64,000 nt of DNA from VFMC01 sp046331225 (GTDB taxonomy: Bacteria > Actinomycetota > Acidimicrobiia > Acidimicrobiales > Ilumatobacteraceae): contig JAXLRF010000007.1 of NCBI GenBank assembly GCA_046331225.1, positions 62,001 to 126,000 of the forward strand. Reading direction: 5' to 3'. Shown piece after piece: positions 8,488 through 15,168 of this stretch. The notes below the pieces were generated by a model. It worked only from the letters and a program-made list of their open reading frames with translations. It was not told the origin of the DNA and did no database searches. The stretch's first letter is position 1; every line of letters starts with the position of its first letter. The translations under genes were made by a program, and so were the position numbers.

Positions 8488-9396
8488 GTGCGGGTGCTGG
8501 TGGTCGGCGGCGCCGGGTTCATCGGCTCGCACCTCGTCGACCGCCTGCTGGCCGAACAGCACACCGTCGACGTCGTCGACGACCTGTCGACCGGTTCGCT
8601 CGCCAACCTCGCCGACGCCCGGTCGGTCGGTGGCGAACTCAAGATCCACCATCTCGACGCCGGCGCGCCCGAGTTCCCGGCCCTCGTGTCGATGCGCGAA
8701 CCCGACGTGATCTACCACCTCGGCTGGGCCCCACCCGGCCATCACGATCCGGCCACCGAGGCGCGAGCCGTGCTCAGCACGCTGCAGGTGCTCGAGGCGG
8801 CCAGGGTGAACGAGGTGCGCAAGGTCGTCACGGCGTTGCCGTCGACGGCGTTGTACGGCGACGTACCGTCACGCGAGCTGCCGGTGAAGGAAGGCCGCCC
8901 GTGGGCTCCGATCGGTGCGACCGGCATCGTCGCCGTCGCCGTCGCCGAGCTGTTCGCCTGGTACCGGGCCCGCCACGACGTCGAGTACTCGGCCCTCGCC
9001 CTCGCCAACGTGTACGGGCCCCGTCAGCGCAGCGACGGTGGGGTGGTGGCGGCGTTCGCCGCCGCGCTCGAGCAGGGCGAGGCGGTGCAGGTGCACGGCG
9101 ACGGGCGACAGGCTCGCGACTTCGTGTTCATCGACGACGTCGTCGACGCGTTCGTGCGCTCGGCCACCCGCGGCAGCGGCCTCGTGGTCAACGTCGGGAC
9201 CGGCACGCTCACCAGCGTGCGCGAGCTGTGGGCGCTGATGGCGGGCGGCGCGCCGCTGCCGCCCGTCGGACCGCCTCGCGCCGACGACGTCGCCCGGCTC
9301 TCGCTCGCGCCCACGCGTGCCCGCATCCACCTGGCGTGGGCGCCGTGGACCGAGCTCGCCGAGGGGCTCCGCAGCCTGCGCTCCTGGACGAACTAG
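8488..9396 (+). CDS. NAD-dependent epimerase/dehydratase-like protein lacking the Tyr-Lys pair
   Basis: The 302-residue protein has a clear extended-SDR fold: GGAGFIGSH at 7-15, VDDLSTG, an STALYGD strand, ANVYGPRQ and a GDGRQARDFVFIDDVV segment. The position where family members have P-Y-G-x-S-K reads PIGATG (141-146), so the catalytic Tyr is Ile142 and the Lys is Gly146. It may bind NAD and a nucleotide sugar without normal redox chemistry, or act as a non-enzymatic partner. It follows the nucleotidyltransferase by one base and is probably in the same operon. Confidence 0.8.
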   Translation: MRVLVVGGAGFIGSHLVDRLLAEQHTVDVVDDLSTGSLANLADARSVGGELKIHHLDAGAPEFPALVSMREPDVIYHLGWAPPGHHDPATEARAVLSTLQVLEAARVNEVRKVVTALPSTALYGDVPSRELPVKEGRPWAPIGATGIVAVAVAELFAWYRARHDVEYSALALANVYGPRQRSDGGVVAAFAAALEQGEAVQVHGDGRQARDFVFIDDVVDAFVRSATRGSGLVVNVGTGTLTSVRELWALMAGGAPLPPVGPPRADDVARLSLAPTRARIHLAWAPWTELAEGLRSLRSWTN

Positions 9397-9596
9397 GGTC
9401 GGCCCGGACGATCGGTCCTGATCGAGCACCCCCCTGCGTCGGGCACGGTGCACCCCCATCCGCCGACTCCTCACCACGCCCCATCCACGTCCCCTCCCCC
9501 CCAGGTCCTCCAGGTCCTGCACACTCCGTTGCTCCTCCCAGTGGGTCGAACGGATCACTGATCGGCGGATTCCGCCCACGCTCGGTGATCTCGTCG

Positions 9597-9708
9597 TATC
9601 GTCGTCCACGACAGATCAGGGAGGCAGTGATCCGTCCGGCAAGCATGGTCGCGAGTCGCCGGACGAGGAGCCAGTCGCGAAACCGGCCCGACGCATCCAT
9701 CACAAGGA
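9597..9708 (+). promoter_or_regulatory. Candidate promoter and folded 5' leader of the LPXTG gene
   Basis: TATCGT at 9597-9602 is a possible -10; no good -35 is visible. The transcript would carry a leader of about 110 nt. Within it GTCCGGC (9634-9640) and GCCGGAC (9658-9664) form a perfect 7-bp stem, and GTGAT (9627-9631) can pair with ATCAC (9699-9703) to enclose the whole element. The 3' strand of the outer helix abuts the AAGGAG ribosome site, so folding could mask it. It does not match a riboswitch class I can recall. Confidence 0.4.
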
Positions 9709-9719
9709 GAAGTGACTGA
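9645..9719 (+). CDS. Possible 24-codon leader peptide
   Basis: An ATG inside the leader opens a 24-codon frame that ends TGA at 9717-9719, one base before the ATG of the LPXTG gene. The peptide is basic, with seven arginines, several in codons rare for this GC content (AGG, AGG, AGA, CGA). The frame runs through the stem at 9634-9664 and through the ribosome site, so ribosomes on it would disturb both. No Shine-Dalgarno is seen for it; it may be chance. Confidence 0.3.
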   Translation: MVASRRTRSQSRNRPDASITRRSD

Positions 9720-9720
9720 G

Positions 9721-10503
9721 ATGAAGAAGGCCCTTTCGGCGGCGATGTTGATGATGGCGGCAGGCACCGTGTCGGTGGCCTCCCTGGGTGGGACGGCGAG
9801 CGCCGCCGAGACCTGTGTCTCGGAGACGTACTCGTGGACCAACACCTCGTTCACCAACCTGGCCACGTGGAACCCCTCGATCAACACCGGCCTCACCGTC
9901 GCCGCCCCCGGCGCCGGCCAGCGCCTCGTGGTCACCTCGGCCACGTGGACGGCGTACGACCGCATCCTCGGCGAGGACCCGGCCGTCACCCGTGACAACC
10001 CCGAGGAGAACAACGAGTACTTCGCCACCTACATCGGTGGCGTGAAGCTCGGCGGCTCGTCGAGCGACCTGCCCGACACCGCGGCCGAGGGCGCCCCGTC
10101 GCCGTGGTTCAGCGGCGTCGTCGCCGGCGACTTCGCCGCCGGCGGCACCGTGGTGCCCGGCGGTGCGATCACCGTGCAGTTCACCGGTGGCAGCGAGCTC
10201 CCCAACGCCCTGACCCCGAAGGTCGTGACGGTCGTGCTCGACCGCTGCACCGAGGTCGTCCCGACCACCACGGCACCGGCCCCGACCACCAGCGTCGCCT
10301 CCGGCGCCCCGACCACCACCACCGTCACCGCGGTGTCGCCCACCACCACCGTCGTGGCAGCTGCAGCCCCGACCACGGTGGCCAGCTCGGGCGCCCTGCC
10401 CGCCACCGGTGGCGACATGACCCTGCCGCTCATCCTCGCCGGCCTCGCCGCCGGCACCGGTGCGGCCCTCCTGATGGTGCGCCGCAAGGCCGGCTCGCAC
10501 TGA
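9721..10503 (+). CDS. Secreted LPXTG-type surface protein
   Basis: The 260-residue protein has a signal peptide (KKA then a hydrophobic core, cleavage near ASA-AET), a mature domain of about 150 residues with one N-terminal cysteine, a Thr/Pro/Ser linker (TTTAPAPTT and similar) and a C-terminal sorting signal LPATGGD followed by a hydrophobic helix and RRK. A class of sortase should cleave at LPAT-G and attach it to the wall; none is encoded in the window. AAGGAG (9704-9709) lies about 11 bases before ATG 9721; GTG 9712 is an alternative start but is too close to the site. The mature domain is not recognised. Confidence 0.82.
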   Translation: MKKALSAAMLMMAAGTVSVASLGGTASAAETCVSETYSWTNTSFTNLATWNPSINTGLTVAAPGAGQRLVVTSATWTAYDRILGEDPAVTRDNPEENNEYFATYIGGVKLGGSSSDLPDTAAEGAPSPWFSGVVAGDFAAGGTVVPGGAITVQFTGGSELPNALTPKVVTVVLDRCTEVVPTTTAPAPTTSVASGAPTTTTVTAVSPTTTVVAAAAPTTVASSGALPATGGDMTLPLILAGLAAGTGAALLMVRRKAGSH

Positions 10504-10554
10504 TCATCCCGGTGATCCGGCCCTGAACGGGCCGTGACATCTCCCAGGACAACC

Positions 10555-10588
10555 CGACGTCCCGGTGGCCACCGCCACCGGGACGTCG
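10555..10588. terminator. Strong bidirectional hairpin terminator
   Basis: CGACGTCCCGGTGGC (10555-10569) pairs perfectly with GCCACCGGGACGTCG (10574-10588) across a CACC loop. A 15-bp GC stem lies between the convergent LPXTG and cofD genes. No U-tract follows on either strand, as is common for hairpin terminators in high-GC actinobacteria. Confidence 0.85.
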
Positions 10589-10624
10589 CCGTTCTCGGCG
10601 GTGCGTCGGGTGGGCCGGCGGCGG

Positions 10625-11587
10625 TCAGCGGGCGGCGGCGAGGACGGTGCGGGCCAGGGCCGCGGCGACGGCGGGGTCGGCCATGATCGACGGCTGCACG
10701 ACACACCGCATGCCGGCGGCCTCCACCTCGCTCGACAGGTGGGCGTCGGCCGGATCGATCACCAGGGTCGCGGCGATGTCGCGGTACAGGCGGGCGACAC
10801 CGACCACCGAGGCCTCGTGGCCGAGCTCGACCAGCATCCGGTCGGCCGGTCCCTTCAACGCCGCGCCACCGACGATCGGCGAGACCGCGACCACCGACGC
10901 ACGGCGGGTCGCGAGCGCATCGTCGATCCCGGTGAGTGCCCGCAACGGCCCGATCGACACGATCGGGTTCGACGGCGCCACCACCACCACGTCCGCGTCG
11001 GCGATCGCCGTGGCGGCCACCGGCTGCAGCCGCGCCGACGTCGCCCCCTCGAACCGCACCCCGCGCACGGGCACCGCGTGGCGCAGCTTCACGAAGTACT
11101 CCTGGAAGCTCACGGTGGTGCCGTCGGCCAGCTCGACCAGTGTGGCCACCCGGTCGTCGGTCATCGGCACCAACCGCTCGGGCACGCCCCAGGCCTGCGT
11201 GATCTCGGCGGTCACCTCGGTGAGCGTCGCCCCCTCGGCCAGCCGGGCCGTCCGGTAGAAGTGGGTCGCCAGGTCCTGATCGCCGAGGTTGAACCAGGTC
11301 GGTGCGGCCGACGAACCCGCCGGCCGCACGTTGGCGTACCGGGCGAGCGCGCCCATCGCCGTCCAGGTCTCGTCGACGAGCCCCCAGCCGCGCTCGGGGT
11401 CGATCGCACCCGCGAGCGTGTAGGTGATCGTGTCGAGATCCGGCGAGATCGACAGCCCGTGCAGCACGGTGTCGTCGGCGGTGTTGACCACCCCCACCAC
11501 CGCTCGACCCGCGACGGCGTCGGGCGCTCCCCGCAACGCGCGCAGGAACCGGGCGGCACCCACGCCGCCGCACAACACGGTGATCAC
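10625..11587 (-). CDS. cofD: 2-phospho-L-lactate transferase (F420 biosynthesis)
   Basis: CofD/FbiA joins the activated lactyl (or phosphoenolpyruvyl) phosphate donor to the deazaflavin FO, giving (dehydro-)F420-0. The 320-residue protein starts VITVLCGGVGAARFL, the family's nucleotide-binding loop, and has NTADDTVLHGLSISPDLDT and the VVVVAPSNPIVSIGPL segment. GTG 11587 is chosen because it overlaps the stop of the upstream glycosyltransferase (GTGA) and gives the usual family N-terminus. The next F420 gene, cofE, lies 38 kb away at 49798, in contrast to the fbiA-fbiB pairing of mycobacteria. Confidence 0.94.
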   Translation of the reverse strand: MITVLCGGVGAARFLRALRGAPDAVAGRAVVGVVNTADDTVLHGLSISPDLDTITYTLAGAIDPERGWGLVDETWTAMGALARYANVRPAGSSAAPTWFNLGDQDLATHFYRTARLAEGATLTEVTAEITQAWGVPERLVPMTDDRVATLVELADGTTVSFQEYFVKLRHAVPVRGVRFEGATSARLQPVAATAIADADVVVVAPSNPIVSIGPLRALTGIDDALATRRASVVAVSPIVGGAALKGPADRMLVELGHEASVVGVARLYRDIAATLVIDPADAHLSSEVEAAGMRCVVQPSIMADPAVAAALARTVLAAAR

Positions 11588-12678
11588 GATCGGCCTCCGG
11601 AGAGCTCGTGGTACAGCTGGACGAACGCGTCGGCGGTGGCCGACCACGTGAGCTGGGCGCGCCGCACGCGACCAGCGGCGATCAACCGGTCGCGTTCGGC
11701 CGTGTCGACCAGCGCCCGCTCGAGCGCCGTCGCCAGGGCGGCGACGTCGTCGGCGGGAGCGAGCAGTGCGGCCTCACCGGCGACCTCGGGGATCGACCCG
11801 GCGCGGCTCGCGACGATCGGCACCCCGGCGCCCATCGCGTCGAGCAGGGGGAAGCCGAAGCCCTCGTCGAGCGAGGGGTAGGCGAGCACGCGTGCGTGGT
11901 GCAGCAGCCACGACCGCACCGGCTCGTCCACGTAGCCGGTGAACATCACGCGCCGTGCCAGGTCGGCGCCGAGCGCGTCGATGGCCGCGTCGATCGCCGG
12001 CCGATCGTCGCCGTCGCCGCCGGCCAGCACCAGCCGCAGCTCGGGATGCACGCTCGCGAGCTCGCCGAACGCGGCAACCAGGCGGGGCAGGTTCTTGCGC
12101 CGCTCGAGCGTGCCGACCGCGAGCACGAAGTCGCGGCCGTCGAGCTCGGCGATCGGTGCGGCATCCGGCGCGTCGGGCAGCGGCATCGCACCCAGCAGCA
12201 CCACCCGCACGTCGGCCTCCGGCCACAGGGATCGCACCGCGTCGGCCGTCGCCCGGCTGCTCGCGTGCACCACCGCACCGTGCCGTACGGAGCGTTCGAG
12301 CACACGACCGGCGCGTACCACGTCGGGATGCGCACGGTCGGGGTGGTGCAGGAACCAGCAGTCGTACACCGACACCAACCGTGCGGCGCCGCGGGTGGGC
12401 GGCACGACGTAGTTGGTGCCGTGCACCACCTGCGCGGCACCGAGCCAGCGATCGACCCGGGGCACGTCGGTGTGCGCCCACACCCGGTGCGCCACCGCGG
12501 CCGGCAGCGGCAGGCGGGTGACGCCCGGCTCGGGCCGTGCCCGGAAGCTCAGCAGGTACGGCGACAGCTCGACACGGCCGTCGGCGACCAGTGCGTCGCG
12601 CAGCGCAGCGACCCCGGCACCGATGCCCGTACGCCGGCCGGCGAGCGGTCCGACGTCGAACGCGACCGAGAGCAGCAT
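11584..12678 (-). CDS. Glycosyltransferase family 4
   Basis: The 364-residue GT-B enzyme shows FDVGPLAGRRTGIG at the N-terminus, VGTLERRKNLPRLVAAF and DEGFGFPLLDAMGAGVPIV; the usual second Glu of the E-x7-E motif is Asp. It probably works on the same surface glycan as gmd, which is divergently transcribed. TAGCGT (12688-12693) lies 9 bases before the ATG, with no Shine-Dalgarno. Its stop overlaps the cofD start, so cofD is cotranscribed with it although the functions appear unrelated. Confidence 0.88.
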   Translation of the reverse strand: MLLSVAFDVGPLAGRRTGIGAGVAALRDALVADGRVELSPYLLSFRARPEPGVTRLPLPAAVAHRVWAHTDVPRVDRWLGAAQVVHGTNYVVPPTRGAARLVSVYDCWFLHHPDRAHPDVVRAGRVLERSVRHGAVVHASSRATADAVRSLWPEADVRVVLLGAMPLPDAPDAAPIAELDGRDFVLAVGTLERRKNLPRLVAAFGELASVHPELRLVLAGGDGDDRPAIDAAIDALGADLARRVMFTGYVDEPVRSWLLHHARVLAYPSLDEGFGFPLLDAMGAGVPIVASRAGSIPEVAGEAALLAPADDVAALATALERALVDTAERDRLIAAGRVRRAQLTWSATADAFVQLYHELSGGRS

Positions 12679-12722
12679 GGGCGATTCACGCTAGCGGACC
12701 CCGACTCCTACACTCCTGCGCC
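12679..12722. promoter_or_regulatory. Compact divergent leaderless promoters
   Basis: Only 44 bp separate the two divergent starts. On the minus strand TAGCGT (12688-12693) is 9 bases from the glycosyltransferase ATG; on the plus strand TACACT (12709-12714) is 8 bases from the gmd ATG. There is no room for a ribosome site on either side, so both mRNAs probably begin at or within a few bases of their start codons. Confidence 0.6.
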
Positions 12723-13712
12723 ATGGCGCGCGCCTTCATCACCGGGATCACGGGCCAGGACGGCCGCCACCTCGCCGAGTTCCTGCACGGCAAGGGCTAC
12801 GAGGTGTTCGGGATGGTCAAGGGCCAGAACAACCCGAAGATGAACGAGATGCGCGACGAGTTCCCGTATGTCGAGCCGGTGCCGGGCGACCTGGCCGACC
12901 TGCCGTCGCTCGTGAAGGCGCTCGACCACGTGCAGCCCGACGAGGTGTACAACCTGGCCGCGATCTCGTTCGTGGCGATGAGCTTCAACCAGGCCGAGCT
13001 CACCGCCAACATCACCGGCACCGGCGTGCTCCGCATGCTCGACGCGATCCGCATCGTCGGCGGCAGCCAGGACAACCCGATCCGCTTCTACCAGGCGAGC
13101 TCGTCGGAGATGTTCGGCAAGGTGCGCGAGACCCCGCAGACCGAGATGACCCCGTTCCACCCCCGCTCGCCCTACGGGTGCGCCAAGGTGTTCGGCCACG
13201 ACATCACCGTCAACTACCGCGAGAGCTACGGGCTGTTCGCGTGCAGCGGCATCCTGTTCAACCACGAGGGGCCGCGTCGCGGGCTCGAGTTCGTCACCCG
13301 CAAGGTCACCAACGCCGTGGCCCGCATCCACCTCGGGGTGCAGGACGAGCTGGTGCTCGGCAACCTCGACTTCAAGCGCGACTGGGGCTACGCCGGCGAC
13401 TACGTGCAGGCGATGTGGCTGATGCTGCAGCAGGACGAGCCCGACGACTACGTCGTGGCCACGGGCGAGACGCACACGGGCCAGGAGCTCGTCGAGCGCG
13501 CCTTCGCCGAGGTCGGCATCGACGACTGGCAGCGCTACGTCCGTCAGGACCAGAAGTTCTTCCGACCCGCCGAGGTCGACCTGCTGATCGGCGATCCCAC
13601 CAAGGCCCGCACCCAGCTCGGCTGGCAGCCGACGGTCGACTTCCCCGAGCTCGTCCGGATGATGGTGGCCCACGACCTCGAGCTCGAGGCCGCCAAGCTG
13701 CGCCGCCGCTGA
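12723..13712 (+). CDS. gmd: GDP-mannose 4,6-dehydratase
   Basis: Gmd converts GDP-mannose to GDP-4-keto-6-deoxymannose, the entry to GDP-fucose, GDP-rhamnose and similar sugars. The 329-residue SDR protein has the NADP loop GITGQDG (8-14), SSSEMFGK from about 126, and the catalytic Tyr151/Lys155 (SPYGCAK), then NHEGPRRG and FKRDWGYAGDYV, all hallmarks of Gmd. No partner 4-reductase or epimerase is adjacent. The start is the ATG 8 bases after TACACT. Confidence 0.95.
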   Translation: MARAFITGITGQDGRHLAEFLHGKGYEVFGMVKGQNNPKMNEMRDEFPYVEPVPGDLADLPSLVKALDHVQPDEVYNLAAISFVAMSFNQAELTANITGTGVLRMLDAIRIVGGSQDNPIRFYQASSSEMFGKVRETPQTEMTPFHPRSPYGCAKVFGHDITVNYRESYGLFACSGILFNHEGPRRGLEFVTRKVTNAVARIHLGVQDELVLGNLDFKRDWGYAGDYVQAMWLMLQQDEPDDYVVATGETHTGQELVERAFAEVGIDDWQRYVRQDQKFFRPAEVDLLIGDPTKARTQLGWQPTVDFPELVRMMVAHDLELEAAKLRRR

Positions 13713-13722
13713 CGCGAGGTGC

Positions 13723-15048
13723 TCAGCCCTCGAACGGCATGTCGGTGAGCGCCTCGATCACCGACGCGTGATCGGGCTCGGCGCCCGCCGCCAGCCTGCT
13801 GCGCAGCGCCCACGCGAACACCAGCGTGGCCGACGCCGACCCGATCACGAGGCCGAGCTCGACGCGCTGGAACACCGAGCCGCCGAGCAGCCAGGTGCTG
13901 AGCACGAACATGGCCATGCCGACCGTCCAGCCGAGCGCCACCTGCGCGTGGCCGTGCAGCGCCAGCACCGCCTGGGCGATCGCGAGGCCGAGCATGTAGA
14001 AGCCGCTGCCGAGGGCGAGCATCGCGAGCGTGCGCACCTCGAGGTCGGTGTCGTACATGATCTTGACGGCGGTGGGACCGAGCACCGCGGCGCCGATCGT
14101 GCCGGCCACGGCCACGCCGGCCACCAGCACGAGCAGCCGCTTGAAGCCCGATCGGAACTCGTCCATCTGCCCGGCCGCAGCCAGGCGCGCCAGGCGGGGG
14201 AGCAGCGCGGCCTGCACCGCCTGGAACAAGAACAGCGGGATGCGCGTGAGGATGACGCCGTTGGCGAACCGGGTGACGAGCGCCTGCTCGCCCTCGCCGG
14301 CGAGGATGTTGGTGGCGATCGGACCGGCGTTGACCAGACCGGCGGCCATCAGCGAGCCGAGCAGCAGCCAGCCGAGGTTGGGGGTCACCTCCTGCCAGGT
14401 GGCCGGCGGCCCGGGGTCGGCCTGCAGTTGCTTGCGTGACGCGACGGCCGCCACGCCGACGAGCGGTGCCAGCGCGACCGTGAGGCCGTACCAGCCGACC
14501 GACTTGACGCCCAGGCCGGCGAGCACGAGGCAGAACACGATCCGCACGACGCCGTCGGACCCGAGCACCACCGAATAGGCGCGGAACCTGCCCGAGCCGC
14601 TGCACACACCCTTCGACACGTGTGCCGGTGCGTACGACGCGATCGACACCGCCAGCGCGACCACCATCACCCAGTTGCCATCGAAGTAGTCGTGCTCGAG
14701 CCAGCCGCCGAGCGCGAACAACAGCACGGTGGCGGCGAGCGCGAGGCCGGTGCCGAGGGCCGCGACCTTCACCAACACCGGACGGCCGCCCTGGCCGAGT
14801 GCCCGGCGGGCCGAGATCGCCCGGCCGAGCTCTTGCTCGAGCGGGAGGAACAGACCGGGCGCGAGCGCGAACGTGGCGAACCACATGCTCACCACCGGCT
14901 TGAAGGCCTCCTCGCTGCCCATCGCCACACGGCCGACCCGGAAGAAGGCGAAGCTGCACAGACCTGCGATGAGCAGACCGATGCCGACGGGGATGGTGCC
15001 CTCGGGGAGCGGCACGCGAGAGGAGGAGGACGAGTCGTTGCGTGCCAC
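13723..15048 (-). CDS. Polysaccharide flippase-like membrane protein (Wzx/MOP superfamily)
   Basis: The 441-residue protein is almost entirely membrane helices (about 12) with short basic loops, as in oligosaccharide flippases that move lipid-linked glycan units across the membrane. It has no glycosyltransferase or ATPase motif. Its place among glycosyltransferases and nucleotide-sugar genes supports this role. I chose GTG 15048, just before VARNDSSSSSRVPL and the first helix; longer upstream frames run antisense to the next gene. It converges with gmd 10 bp away. Confidence 0.78.
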   Translation of the reverse strand: MARNDSSSSSRVPLPEGTIPVGIGLLIAGLCSFAFFRVGRVAMGSEEAFKPVVSMWFATFALAPGLFLPLEQELGRAISARRALGQGGRPVLVKVAALGTGLALAATVLLFALGGWLEHDYFDGNWVMVVALAVSIASYAPAHVSKGVCSGSGRFRAYSVVLGSDGVVRIVFCLVLAGLGVKSVGWYGLTVALAPLVGVAAVASRKQLQADPGPPATWQEVTPNLGWLLLGSLMAAGLVNAGPIATNILAGEGEQALVTRFANGVILTRIPLFLFQAVQAALLPRLARLAAAGQMDEFRSGFKRLLVLVAGVAVAGTIGAAVLGPTAVKIMYDTDLEVRTLAMLALGSGFYMLGLAIAQAVLALHGHAQVALGWTVGMAMFVLSTWLLGGSVFQRVELGLVIGSASATLVFAWALRSRLAAGAEPDHASVIEALTDMPFEG

Positions 15049-15168
15049 CAAGCGGACGAGGTTATCCGGCGGCCGCTGGCGACGCGCAGCACGTCCCACC
15101 GGGTGAACCGGGCCGTGACGCCCGGCCGCGACCTCAAGTCGGGCGTCGCGGTGGTCGAGAATGTCCAC

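Larger units (their letters stand above)
9397..9720. other. 324-bp intergenic region with a structured leader
   Basis: No protein gene longer than a short leader peptide is seen. The first 180 bases are C-rich and show nothing I can name. From about 9597 the region holds a possible promoter, a 7-bp perfect stem and a 24-codon upstream reading frame, described in separate entries, ahead of the LPXTG protein gene. Confidence 0.6.
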
